A stretch of 64,000 bases of DNA from UBA3206 sp963623875 (GCA_963623875.1 CAVFNL010000021.1:1-64000); one strand, 5' to 3'. Shown: positions 36,501 to 45,409, counted from the stretch's first letter. The notes: generated by a model not told the origin, from the sequence alone. Numbers and translations: made by a program.

Positions 36501-39274
36501 AATATATCCCCCGGTATTTCAAAATCAAAATAATATTCTTTTGATACTTCATTATCTAATATAATATCAAATAATAATGTTGCTGCATTTGATGTAGAAC
36601 CATCCTTATTTAATACCTTAACAAATGATTCTTTTTCGTTTGTAAATTTTCCTGTACCAAAATAAGTAAATGGTAAAGTTATGCCATCTTCATCATCCAT
36701 TTTTCTTATAAATAAATGAATAACCTTGGTATTTCTTAATTTTATTCCTACAGGATTATCCCTTGTAGTATTATTTTCTGATTCCCATTGAAATATTTTA
36801 GATGATAAAAATTTATCCTTATAATTAGTCCTTTCTTGTTTAGATTTATCTTTCTTTAACCCAACAAATATGTATGTTGTACCATCAGAATCAAATTTAG
36901 TACCTTTCATATACATCAAGTTATTTTGACATAATACTCTCATTATTTGTTCTTTATAATAATTACCATATAATTTAAATAAACCACTGTAATCACCAAA
37001 CTCTATATCATATCTAGTAAGTCCATAATTTATGGTATCATTTAAATATTCATTAAATTCAGTATTTAATTTATCTACATTTAATTTATTATCTTCTGTT
37101 ACTACATTATCTTTTTTAAGTAAGTATAATGCATTATTTAATGTAGTGATATTTACTTTAGTATTAAATCCTACAAGTCTATTTAAATCAAGATTATTAT
37201 TTAATAAATCATTTATTATTAAATATTCATCTACTCTTACAAGAGGTAATAATTCCTCTATCTTTTCTAAAAAAGATATTTGCTTATTTGTAAACATAGG
37301 CATTGTTTCTTCATTTATCTGGCGTAAAAAATTATAATAGCATTTATTTTTTTTACCATTTATTTTTGATTTAATTAACCTCATCAAATTAGGACTACAA
37401 TCACTATTTATGTAATCCATATGTTTAGGATATGTATCAAGATGTAAATACTTTTTAAAGTTTTGATAATCTTTTATTAAAAAATCCTTTGTATTAAAAT
37501 TTTCATTTTTAATATAGTTTATAATTTCTTCCTTTGATAAAGAATCAATATCAATAATTACTCCTGGTAGATTTAATGCTTTAAAATCAGTATTTACCAA
37601 ATCCATTAAATATGGTTTTTCAATAATACTAGATTGTCCTAATGTACCTAAAGCCATAGCCATTTGAATTGATCTATCATAATTATTTCCAATAAAATCT
37701 AATACTGTAACATATTCTTTTCCTTCATATTTACGTAATCCTCTACCTAATTGTTGTAAAAATATTGTTTGAGATTCTGTAGGTCTTAAAAATAAAACCA
37801 TATTAACTTGTGGAATATCTACGCCTTCATTTAATATATCTACTGTACATATTATCTCTAATTTTTTATTATCATCTTGTAAATCATTAAACGCTTTTAG
37901 CCGTACACCTAAGTCATTTTTTCCTGTTAATGAAATAGCATCATATCCCATTTCAATAAATCCCTCTGCCATTAAGTTTGCATGAGCTATTGTTGTACAA
38001 AACGCTATAGCTTTAAGCTTACCAGTTGGCCTATGCTTTTCAATTTCATTTACTATAAATTCGACATTGACCATTTTAGCAATTTCCCTTGATATTTTTG
38101 AATTATCCTTAGATTTATAATCTACAAGTTTATCTCTTATTCCAAAGTAATGAAATGGTACTACTAAATCATTTACTATTGCGTCTCTTAATCTTAATAC
38201 AAACGGAACATTTCTATCAAACAACGCAAATACATCTTTATTGTCCATTCGTTCTGGAGTTGCAGTAAGACCTAAATAAAATCCCGCTTTAAAATATGAC
38301 ATTATACTTGAATATGATTTTGATGTTGCGTGATGGCATTCATCCATAACAATATAATCAAATTCGTTTGGGGTAAACAAATTCAAATGATTAGACATCA
38401 TGATATTTGTTGAAAATATAAAATCACATCCTAGATCTGCTTCATTTCCGGTATATAGGCCATATGTTTTTTTTGCACCAAATATTTTTTTAAATGTGTT
38501 CATCGCATCTATAAGAATAGATTCTTTATGAACAATGTATAACACTCTTTTAGCATCATAATTTCTCGCATCAAAAGCCGCAAGATATGTCTTACCTGAA
38601 CCTGTAGCTGATATTAAAAGACTTTTTTTAACTCCTAAATCTCTATTTCTTATAAGTTCTTTTAAAGCTTTTCGCTGCATAAAATTAGGCTTTATATTTA
38701 AATTATCCCCCTCATAATAATCCATATCCCATTTTTCAATCGCATACATAAGTTGATAAGAATATCTCTTAATAATCTCATCATCTAATTCATATGTTTT
38801 AGTATATAAAAAATCAAATTCATTCTTTGAATCAACAAATACTTCAGTATCACTATTTGTTGATATTGAAACGTTCCATTCAATATTTTTAAGGAGAGCA
38901 AACCTAGTTATATTTGATGATCCGACAATAACTTCTTTTTTATCATCAAATACAAAAATATAACCTTTTGAATGAAACCCATTATCTCCAAAAGAATTGA
39001 AATCTAAATGTGCTGTAAAATTTTTATATTCTTTCATCCAACCACAAAAAGTTTTAAGTGATTCAATATCCGTAAAATTTTGATATGTTGATGTTATAAT
39101 TCTTCCAATAACACCCCTGTTTAAGGCTTCTACAATATCATCTTCAATTAAAATTAATCCAGCTTTTTTTATAAAACTCACTGAAAAATAAAATTCTTTA
39201 CACTTTTTTAAAGAATCTTTAATTTTATTTAAAAAAGTAATACTTGAATAATTAGTTAAAAATTTATTTGCCAT
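36497..39274 (-). CDS. PLD-like nuclease / superfamily 2 helicase / DUF3427 protein
   Basis: A 925-residue multi-domain DNA enzyme. Residues about 1-170 are phospholipase-D-like, with HSKGYIFVFD and GSSNIT resembling one HKD half-site. Residues about 195-560 are an SF2 helicase (ATGSGKTYLAAF, DECHHA, LTATPER, QQLGRGLRKYEGKEY). The C-terminal 350 residues match the DUF3427 region found after such helicases. These proteins occur patchily in Firmicutes, often beside a MutT-like gene as here. A role in defence or damaged-DNA processing is inferred, not shown. Confidence 0.88.
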   Translation of the reverse strand: MANKFLTNYSSITFLNKIKDSLKKCKEFYFSVSFIKKAGLILIEDDIVEALNRGVIGRIITSTYQNFTDIESLKTFCGWMKEYKNFTAHLDFNSFGDNGFHSKGYIFVFDDKKEVIVGSSNITRFALLKNIEWNVSISTNSDTEVFVDSKNEFDFLYTKTYELDDEIIKRYSYQLMYAIEKWDMDYYEGDNLNIKPNFMQRKALKELIRNRDLGVKKSLLISATGSGKTYLAAFDARNYDAKRVLYIVHKESILIDAMNTFKKIFGAKKTYGLYTGNEADLGCDFIFSTNIMMSNHLNLFTPNEFDYIVMDECHHATSKSYSSIMSYFKAGFYLGLTATPERMDNKDVFALFDRNVPFVLRLRDAIVNDLVVPFHYFGIRDKLVDYKSKDNSKISREIAKMVNVEFIVNEIEKHRPTGKLKAIAFCTTIAHANLMAEGFIEMGYDAISLTGKNDLGVRLKAFNDLQDDNKKLEIICTVDILNEGVDIPQVNMVLFLRPTESQTIFLQQLGRGLRKYEGKEYVTVLDFIGNNYDRSIQMAMALGTLGQSSIIEKPYLMDLVNTDFKALNLPGVIIDIDSLSKEEIINYIKNENFNTKDFLIKDYQNFKKYLHLDTYPKHMDYINSDCSPNLMRLIKSKINGKKNKCYYNFLRQINEETMPMFTNKQISFLEKIEELLPLVRVDEYLIINDLLNNNLDLNRLVGFNTKVNITTLNNALYLLKKDNVVTEDNKLNVDKLNTEFNEYLNDTINYGLTRYDIEFGDYSGLFKLYGNYYKEQIMRVLCQNNLMYMKGTKFDSDGTTYIFVGLKKDKSKQERTNYKDKFLSSKIFQWESENNTTRDNPVGIKLRNTKVIHLFIRKMDDEDGITLPFTYFGTGKFTNEKESFVKVLNKDGSTSNAATLLFDIILDNEVSKEYYFDFEIPGDIL

Positions 39275-39384
39275 ATTATCTCTCCACTCTTAAATTTAAA
39301 TTATATATTCTATTATATATTATTTTTATAAAAATGTGATTTATAAATCACATTTTATGTTAAAAACAAACTAATAATATATAA

Positions 39385-39410
39385 AAACAAGTCGCATACT
39401 TGCAACTTGT
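39385..39410 (-). terminator. Terminator of the Fic gene
   Basis: On the minus strand CAAGTTGCA, a short loop and TGCGACTTG with one G-U pair, then TTTTT. It is nearly identical to the terminator at 40585-40612. Confidence 0.75.
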
Positions 39411-39420
39411 CCATATTATT

Positions 39421-40509
39421 TTATACTTTAATATTAAAATTATAGTTCCCTTTTCCATGATTTTTAACTGGCACTATTATATTCATTTCACATAATGTTT
39501 TAATAAGTTTTGATGCGCCTGAATTTGACATATCTAAAATTTGGACAACGTTTTTTCTAGAAAAATAATTTTTATTTTTTAATTCATTATATAAGCACAA
39601 TATATTTTGCATTAATTTGTTTGACATATTAATAGTATTAATGTCTACTTTTTTAGACTCAATGTCTACTTTCTCCGGCTCAATGTCTACTTTTTCTTCA
39701 AAATCAATATGTAAAAATCTATTTTTTAATACGTTTTGTTCTCCTAAAATTAAATTTCGCAAAAACAATTCTAAATACTTAGTAGTTTCATATATATTCT
39801 TTTTTACATTTGTATAATTTGCGCGGACTAATGCATTTCTAAAATACCAAGCGTTTTTAGCAAATATATCGTTTGTAACATCATATCCAAATTTATTTAA
39901 ATATTTAATTAAAAACACTGCGCATGTTCTAGTATTACCTTCCCCAAACACATGAATTTGCCATAGATTTGCAATAAATTTAGCAATATGTCCAATAAAT
40001 TCATTGGTTGTAATAATACTTTTATAATCAAATTCTTTTTCAATTCTAAAATCATATTCTAGTGTTTCTTTTAGAAGTGATGCACCACCATAAGTTATAG
40101 AATCACCATTTAAAACCCATTCTTTTTTAGTAATATTGTAATCTCTTATTTTTCCAGCGTGGGAGTAAACATTGCAAAACAATTGTTTGTGAATATCTAG
40201 AAATTGTATTGAAGAAAAAGTAAAAGATTTATCAGCTAATATTTTTGTAATATTCGCCGCAACTATATCCGCTTCTTTTGTTTCAAGTAATCGTTCTTTA
40301 TTTTCAATGTAATATGTTTTTACGAGTTCATTAGCTTTATCTAATGTAATATTTCCTTCAATGTTATCTAAAGCTACTTTATGCAAAAATTCCGATGTGT
40401 TTAATCCATCTACCTTCTGCAATCCTACCGCAGTATACCATAAATACCCTAATTCTTTTTTTGTTGGTTCACTTTCTTTTAGATATTCCTTAAATGGATC
40501 CTCTTTCAT
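39421..40509 (-). CDS. Fic-domain protein with C-terminal winged helix
   Basis: About 362 residues. Fic proteins transfer AMP or other nucleotides to target hydroxyl groups. The active loop reads HVFGEGNTRT, matching the HxFxxGN(G/T)R core. The N-terminal region (about 1-90) is helical. The C-terminal 70 residues look like a winged helix (FSRKNVVQILDMSNSGASKL), so the protein may bind DNA and autoregulate. Between them is a linker of three seven-residue repeats containing KVDIE or KVDIN. No obvious inhibitory S/TxxxE(G/N) partner gene adjoins it. The start at 40509 is chosen over a GTG at 40518 because of GGAG spacing; either is possible. Confidence 0.88.
   Translation of the reverse strand: MKEDPFKEYLKESEPTKKELGYLWYTAVGLQKVDGLNTSEFLHKVALDNIEGNITLDKANELVKTYYIENKERLLETKEADIVAANITKILADKSFTFSSIQFLDIHKQLFCNVYSHAGKIRDYNITKKEWVLNGDSITYGGASLLKETLEYDFRIEKEFDYKSIITTNEFIGHIAKFIANLWQIHVFGEGNTRTCAVFLIKYLNKFGYDVTNDIFAKNAWYFRNALVRANYTNVKKNIYETTKYLELFLRNLILGEQNVLKNRFLHIDFEEKVDIEPEKVDIESKKVDINTINMSNKLMQNILCLYNELKNKNYFSRKNVVQILDMSNSGASKLIKTLCEMNIIVPVKNHGKGNYNFNIKV
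39640..39702. repeat. Three tandem 21-bp repeats inside the Fic gene
   Basis: Units begin at 39640, 39661 and 39682, each with AATGTCTACTTT followed by a variable half. They encode three seven-residue copies (KVDIEPE, KVDIESK, KVDINTI) in the linker between the Fic domain and the winged helix. Copy number may vary between strains. Confidence 0.85.
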
Positions 40510-40584
40510 ATATATCACAACTCCTCACATAAATATGATAACACATTAATAAATCATCAACAATTATTAAAATTTCATTCAAAG

Positions 40585-40612
40585 AAAAACAAGTCGCATA
40601 CCTGCAACTTGC
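40585..40612 (-). terminator. Terminator of the amino-acid ABC importer operon
   Basis: On the minus strand CAAGTTGCA, loop GGTA, TGCGACTTG, then TTTTTC. It overlaps the spacer upstream of the Fic gene. Confidence 0.75.
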
Positions 40613-40615
40613 ATA

Positions 40616-41392
40616 TTATATAGAATATTCAGGTGCTAAAAGAACATTCATTTTCTTAAAGAATTCTTTAGTTCTTTCACTTTTTGGGTTTTCAAATACT
40701 TCTTTAGGTGTTCCATCTTCAATAATATGTCCACCATCTAGAAATAAAACTCTATTTGATACTTTTCGTATAAAATTCATTTCATGAGATACAAGTATCA
40801 TTGTATATCCTAGGTTAGCTATATTTTGTATTATTTGTAATACTTCACCAATAAGTTCTGGATCTAGAGCTGATGTTGGTTCATCAAGTAGAATAATATC
40901 TGGTCTCATTGCTAAAGTTCTTGCGATCGCAACACGTTGTTGTTGTCCTCCAGACATATGGCGTGGATAATGGTTTTGCCAGTTTAGAAGGCCTACATTT
41001 TCTAACTCTTTTAAAGCTATTTTTACAGCTTCATCTTTATTAATTTTTTTTACAGTTCTTAATGCTTCTGTTATATTTTTTAAAGCTGTTTTATGTTCAT
41101 ATAGATAGAATCTTTGAAAAACCATTCCTGTTTTTCTTCTTAGTTTAATACCTTCTTTTTTAGTTTTTCCTTTAAGTGGAAACGATACATTAATTTCTTC
41201 TTTATCATCTTTATATGTTATTACTCCACTTTCTGGTTTCTCTAAAAGATTAATTGATCTAAGTAATGTCGACTTACCTGTTCCAGATGGTCCGATAATA
41301 CCTATTACATCACCTTTATTTATAGTAAGATTAATATCATCTAATACAACATTATTTCCATATTTTTTACTCAAATGTTTTATCTCTAGCAT
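40616..41392 (-). CDS. Polar amino-acid ABC importer, ATPase
   Basis: Energises uptake of an amino acid. About 258 residues, GlnQ/TcyC-like: Walker A GPSGTGKSTLLRS, signature MSGGQQQRVAIAR, Walker B ILLDEPTSALDPE and the switch histidine in VSHEM. The start is set at 41392 with GGTGA upstream. It overlaps the permease gene by 26 bases and is the last gene of the operon. The upstream polycysteine leader suggests cystine as substrate. Confidence 0.92.
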   Translation of the reverse strand: MLEIKHLSKKYGNNVVLDDINLTINKGDVIGIIGPSGTGKSTLLRSINLLEKPESGVITYKDDKEEINVSFPLKGKTKKEGIKLRRKTGMVFQRFYLYEHKTALKNITEALRTVKKINKDEAVKIALKELENVGLLNWQNHYPRHMSGGQQQRVAIARTLAMRPDIILLDEPTSALDPELIGEVLQIIQNIANLGYTMILVSHEMNFIRKVSNRVLFLDGGHIIEDGTPKEVFENPKSERTKEFFKKMNVLLAPEYSI

Positions 41393-42239
41393 CATCTTCA
41401 CCAGCTTTTTCTAATTTTTCTATTTTATCAATAATTGTTTCATTTTTAAGTAAATCTTTAGCTTTGTCTTTACCATCTTTATCTTTTCCTCTTATCTTAC
41501 GATAAAATTTTGCATACCAACCTCTAAAACGAGGCTCACCTACCTGTTCTGGTATACGCACTGCATCTTCGATAATTTTTGCGACCTGTTCAATGACTAT
41601 AGTAAGTACCCAGTAGATAATAGCTAAAGCTACATATCCTTCAAGATATCTAAATGATCTTCCTGCAATAATTCGTGCTTCTGCATACATATCAATAACA
41701 CCTATTGAAAATACAAGCGATGTTCCTTTTAAAAGACCTATAAGTGTATTTACAAGACCTGGTAATGCTAATTCTAGCGCTTCAGGTATTATAATTCTTC
41801 TAAGTGTTTGAGCATATGTCATTCCTGATGCTTGTGCCGCTTCTATTTCACCTTTATTTACAGATTCTAATGCACCTCTTATAATTTCTGAAGTATAAGC
41901 TGCTTGATATAATCCTAATGATATTATTGCATAATAAAGTGGTTTAATAGTTGAAACATTGAAATCAGGCACAACATTTCTTAAAGTTAAGGATACCGCA
42001 TAATATACAAGTAATATTTGTACTAATAGCGGTGTTCCCCTTATTATTGATATATAAAATTTAGCAATTTGTTCTAGCACAATTATTTTTTTCACTCGCA
42101 CTATCGCAAGTAATAGGCCAAGTATTAAAGATATTAATAGGGCACCTATTACTATTAATAATGTTGTAGGAAAATATTTTAATATATCAGGTATTTGATT
42201 GAATACATATTTCCATTTAAAAAATGATAGTAATATCAT
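41367..42239 (-). CDS. Polar amino-acid ABC importer, permease
   Basis: Inner-membrane channel of the importer, 290 residues with about five helices. The family signatures STIRGTPLLVQILLVYY-like (here SIIRGTPLLVQILLVYYAV) and the EAA loop EAAQASGMTYAQTLRRIIIPEA are clear. An unusual C-terminal charged extension of about 55 residues follows the last helix. It lies 20 bases after the binding-protein gene. Confidence 0.93.
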   Translation of the reverse strand: MILLSFFKWKYVFNQIPDILKYFPTTLLIVIGALLISLILGLLLAIVRVKKIIVLEQIAKFYISIIRGTPLLVQILLVYYAVSLTLRNVVPDFNVSTIKPLYYAIISLGLYQAAYTSEIIRGALESVNKGEIEAAQASGMTYAQTLRRIIIPEALELALPGLVNTLIGLLKGTSLVFSIGVIDMYAEARIIAGRSFRYLEGYVALAIIYWVLTIVIEQVAKIIEDAVRIPEQVGEPRFRGWYAKFYRKIRGKDKDGKDKAKDLLKNETIIDKIEKLEKAGEDDARDKTFE

Positions 42240-42259
42240 TTAAATCACATCCGTCTCTT

Positions 42260-43120
42260 TTAATTTAGATATACAAAGTCTTCATTACTTGGTGTTAAAT
42301 CTTCTCCGAAGAAATATTTTTTAGATAATTCTAAAAGTGTTCCATCATCTTTTAATGATTTAATAGCTCCACTAATCTTATCTCTTAATTCTTTTGATCC
42401 TTCTTTTGATTTACCAAATAAAAGATGCGATGTAGTATTTGTAGAAATATTTGCATTTGTTTCTTCGCTACTTATGTTTAGAGTTTGTAAATCTTTAAAT
42501 GTATCTGCATATGTTGTTTTATATTGTGATGCCATCACAACATCAATTACAATAAAATCATAATCTCCATTTTGTAGTTTTAAAAGTTGGGTTGGAACAT
42601 CTGTGTCAATGTATTTTACATTAACATTTTTTGAAGGGTTATTCTTATTCCATTTTTCAATTGCGGATGTGATATTAAATGTAGATGATCCACCAAATGT
42701 TAAATGTTGTTCTCCCCACTCTTCAAATGTTGCGTATATATTTCTATCCTTTCTTGCGACTACTGTATATCCTGGTTTTGTATATGGATATGAGAAATAA
42801 TATGTCTCGGCTCTTGATTCATTATAACTCCAGTTATTCACTGTAAAATCATATAGTCCAGCCGCAGTTCCTGTTAATGCTTCATCTGTTTTAGTAAATT
42901 CTACCTTATAATCAAGCAGTTCGGCCGCTTTTTCAACTACTTCTATATCATATCCTGCTAAATTCCCACTATCTTCTACATATATAAATGGTGATGGTCC
43001 TCCTTTTGTCGCAACATATAATGTATTACTATCACTTTTTTTGCACGATGTAATACCAAAAGATGCAGCTACTAATCCTCCTAATAATAATGTATTAATT
43101 AATATTTTACTTATTTTCAT
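42260..43120 (-). CDS. Polar amino-acid ABC importer, substrate-binding lipoprotein
   Basis: A 286-residue extracellular binding protein anchored by a lipidated cysteine (lipobox GITSC at about residues 22-26). The mature domain is the type II periplasmic-binding fold of the polar amino-acid family (SPFIYVEDSGNLAGYDIEV, TVNNWSYNESRAETYYFS). In related transporters this family covers glutamine, histidine, arginine and cystine. The 14-codon leader with CysCysCys just upstream favours cystine or another cysteine-related substrate. It is the first gene of the operon. Confidence 0.92.
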   Translation of the reverse strand: MKISKILINTLLLGGLVAASFGITSCKKSDSNTLYVATKGGPSPFIYVEDSGNLAGYDIEVVEKAAELLDYKVEFTKTDEALTGTAAGLYDFTVNNWSYNESRAETYYFSYPYTKPGYTVVARKDRNIYATFEEWGEQHLTFGGSSTFNITSAIEKWNKNNPSKNVNVKYIDTDVPTQLLKLQNGDYDFIVIDVVMASQYKTTYADTFKDLQTLNISSEETNANISTNTTSHLLFGKSKEGSKELRDKISGAIKSLKDDGTLLELSKKYFFGEDLTPSNEDFVYLN

Positions 43121-43157
43121 ACTCTATATCTCCTTTAATTTAATTTTTAATCTATAC

Positions 43158-43202
43158 TTAAAACTTTGTTTTACAACAACACTCTTTCATATCTTGTGAC
43201 AT
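43158..43202 (-). CDS. Polycysteine leader peptide MSQDMKECCCKTKF
   Basis: Too short for routine gene calling: a 14-codon frame starting at 43202, with GGAGG seven bases upstream and a TAA at 43160-43158. It begins about 50 bases after the predicted transcription start and ends 37 bases before the binding-protein gene. Three consecutive TGT codons in a 14-codon peptide in front of an amino-acid importer suggest a cysteine-sensing leader: slow decoding when Cys-tRNA is scarce would change expression downstream. No terminator hairpin lies between it and the importer, so the mechanism would be ribosome stalling, reinitiation or message stability rather than classical attenuation. A metal-binding or free functional micropeptide is the alternative. 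Confidence 0.65.
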   Translation of the reverse strand: MSQDMKECCCKTKF

Positions 43203-43236
43203 ATATATACCTCCAAATATTTATTGTATACATTTC

Positions 43237-43253
43237 CTAGAGATTTACTAGGT
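43237..43253. promoter_or_regulatory. Palindromic site at the importer start site
   Basis: CCTAG-AGATTTA-CTAGG on the plus strand, immediately downstream of the -10 and overlapping the predicted start. A second related copy, CTAGGGATTTAGGA read on the minus strand, fills the promoter spacer (43266-43282). Two copies in opposite orientation over the core promoter look like repressor sites. Confidence 0.5.
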
Positions 43254-43259
43254 AATGTG

Positions 43260-43288
43260 ATTGTAGTCCTAAATCCCTAGAAAGTCAA
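43260..43288 (-). promoter_or_regulatory. Promoter of the amino-acid importer operon
   Basis: TTGACT (43288-43283), 17-base spacer, TACAAT (43265-43260) on the minus strand. Predicted start near 43253, so the leader is about 130 bases and includes the polycysteine frame. Confidence 0.75.
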
Positions 43289-43342
43289 TAGGAAAAGTAA
43301 AAATTGAATTAAAATGCATAATATACCATGTTTTTTTTAAAT

Positions 43343-43391
43343 AAAAAACAAAAAAAGGTATTAAAATGCATTTCTGCATAATAATACCTTT
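43343..43391 (-). terminator. Terminator of the tsaE-tsaD gene group
   Basis: Arms AAAGGTATT (43354-43362) and AATACCTTT (43383-43391), with an inner ATGCA/TGCAT pairing, followed on the minus strand by TTTTTTTGTTTTTT. It lies just after the tsaD stop. Confidence 0.8.
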
Positions 43392-43396
43392 GTTAA

Positions 43397-44401
43397 TTAT
43401 AAGCTTTGAAGTTCAAGTGATGCATAAGCGTTTAATGATAAGTCATCACACTTCTTTGAAATCATATATTGATAATACCCTGCTACTCCTATCATAGCGG
43501 CGTTGTCAGTACAATATTTAATTGAAGGTATACATATTTCTATACCTGTATTGTTTTCTTTAGCAAATCTTTCTTTTAAACCTTTATTAGCTGACACACC
43601 ACCAGCTACTATAATTTGTTTAGCCGAATATTCTTTAGCAGCTTTTAACGTTTTATTAACTAATACTTCCGTAACTGATGCTTGAAATGATGCACATAAG
43701 TCTGATACATTTATATCCTCTCCACGCTGCATTGCATTGTGATGCATATTTATAACATGACTCTTAAGTCCTGAAAACGAGAAGTTATAGTTATCATGCC
43801 CAAGATATACTCGTGGAAGATTATAAACATCACTACCTTCATGTGCTAGTTTATCTACTTTAGGTCCTCCAGGATATTCTAGTCCCATAACACGCGCAAC
43901 TTTATCATAAGTTTCACCAACCGCATCATCTAGAGTTTCACCTATTATTTCAAACTTAAAATGATCTTTCATATATATAAGTTCTGTATTTCCACCTGAT
44001 ACAAGTAAGGCTATAGCAGGAAATTTCATTTCATGTTCAATTTGATTTGCGTATATATGACCAGCTAAGTGATTTACACCAATAATTGGTTTATTATATA
44101 CTAATGCAAAAGTTTTAGCCGCATTTACTCCTACAAGTAGTGAGCCAATAAGTCCAGGCCCTTTAGTAACAGCTACTAAATCAATATCTTCACCTTTTAC
44201 AGATGCTTTTTCAAGTGCTTCTTCAAAAACCATCGAAACATTATATACATGATGACGTGACGCCACTTCCGGAACAACGCCACCAAAAGCTTTATGAACA
44301 TCTATTTGGCTTAATATAACATTTGATAATACTTCTTTCCCATCACGAACAACTGAAACAGATGTTTCATCGCATGATGATTCAACGCCTAATACTAGCA
44401 T
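43397..44401 (-). CDS. tsaD: tRNA N6-threonylcarbamoyltransferase TsaD
   Basis: Transfers threonylcarbamoyl to A37 of ANN-decoding tRNAs. The 334-residue protein has the ASKHA-type start GVESSCDETSVSVV and the metal-binding HLAGH (GVNHLAGHIYA). It also has the LVSGGNTELIY and GLEYPGGP segments. It is the last of four clustered genes (tsaE, tsaB, rimI, tsaD), the classic arrangement for this essential modification. Confidence 0.97.
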   Translation of the reverse strand: MLVLGVESSCDETSVSVVRDGKEVLSNVILSQIDVHKAFGGVVPEVASRHHVYNVSMVFEEALEKASVKGEDIDLVAVTKGPGLIGSLLVGVNAAKTFALVYNKPIIGVNHLAGHIYANQIEHEMKFPAIALLVSGGNTELIYMKDHFKFEIIGETLDDAVGETYDKVARVMGLEYPGGPKVDKLAHEGSDVYNLPRVYLGHDNYNFSFSGLKSHVINMHHNAMQRGEDINVSDLCASFQASVTEVLVNKTLKAAKEYSAKQIIVAGGVSANKGLKERFAKENNTGIEICIPSIKYCTDNAAMIGVAGYYQYMISKKCDDLSLNAYASLELQSL

Positions 44402-44403
44402 TA

Positions 44404-44841
44404 TTACATCTCCTTATATAATATATAAACATGAGCATCTTCACCATCGTTATAGTAATATTTACGTTTATAAGAATACTCAAATCCCAACTTTTTGTAT
44501 AAATCTATCGCATCTAGATTATGAGGTCTTACCTCTAGTGTAATAGTGTCAACTCCATTTTTAAAAACATAATCTATTGCATACCTCATTAACCCTTCAC
44601 CTATATGACATCTTCTATATTTCTCATTTACATATAAGTTTAAAATCATTGAATTCTTTCCATCAAACCAAACTCCAACATACCCTCTAATGCCATCTTC
44701 ATCATCCACAAAAAAATGGTTAAGAGCATTAGGATCATTAATGCTTTCTTTAAGCATATCTTCTCCTAATGTTTCATCAAAAATTCTTTTTTCATCTTCA
44801 ACTATTTGTTTGATATCTTTTTCTTCTATTTTTCTAATCAT
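44404..44841 (-). CDS. rimI: Ribosomal-protein S18-alanine N-acetyltransferase-like protein
   Basis: GNAT acetyltransferase of 145 residues. The acetyl-CoA loop reads RRCHIGEGLM, followed by TLEVRPHNLDAIDLYKKLGF, the RimI signature. It overlaps tsaB by eight bases and precedes tsaD by two. The RimI assignment rests on gene order and motif; the protein target has not been shown here. Confidence 0.9.
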   Translation of the reverse strand: MIRKIEEKDIKQIVEDEKRIFDETLGEDMLKESINDPNALNHFFVDDEDGIRGYVGVWFDGKNSMILNLYVNEKYRRCHIGEGLMRYAIDYVFKNGVDTITLEVRPHNLDAIDLYKKLGFEYSYKRKYYYNDGEDAHVYILYKEM

Positions 44842-45409
44842 GTAAATTTCTCTCCGCTTCTGTTTCTCTTAAATAGTTAGGAACAAAACCATGAGGATTC
44901 TCACATAATTTTGATGAAGAAATAACTTTTATAGGATCAACTTTAATCATATCTTCACTTATAGCCTTATAATCTTTATTGTTTTCAATAAATTCTTTTG
45001 TAGGTCTTAAAGCTTCTTCTACAATCAAATTCATTTCATCGTATAAAGCATTAAATGAATTTCCTCTTCTAGCATCAATATATGGTAACACCTTACCACT
45101 ATATCCTGATGATATTAAGAACAGTGATGAGAATTTATATAATTTAACATTTGTGTTAGTAGCTACCATCTTACCTACAACAACAGCCATTCTAACTCCT
45201 GTGTATGATCCAGGTCCTACCCCGCAATATATTCCATCAAGACTTTTTATATTTAAACTATGTTTTTTTAATATCTCATCAATTTTAGAAACTATATTAA
45301 TGGCATGGTCAGATCTTCCTTCTATATACATCTCTTCTAAGAGAGTGTTATTACTAACAAGTGCTATATATAATGTTTTAGTTGAAGAATCAACAATAAG
45401 CCTATTCAC
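44834..45409 (-). CDS. tsaB: tRNA threonylcarbamoyladenosine modification protein TsaB
   Basis: Inactive ASKHA paralogue that forms a dimer with TsaD. About 191 residues with IYCGVGPGSYTGVRMAV, VLPYIDARRGN and the N-terminal LIVDSSTKTLYIAL. The start is set at a GTG at 45409 with AGGTG six bases upstream, inside the end of tsaE, so the genes overlap. Confidence 0.93.
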   Translation of the reverse strand: MNRLIVDSSTKTLYIALVSNNTLLEEMYIEGRSDHAINIVSKIDEILKKHSLNIKSLDGIYCGVGPGSYTGVRMAVVVGKMVATNTNVKLYKFSSLFLISSGYSGKVLPYIDARRGNSFNALYDEMNLIVEEALRPTKEFIENNKDYKAISEDMIKVDPIKVISSSKLCENPHGFVPNYLRETEAERNLHD

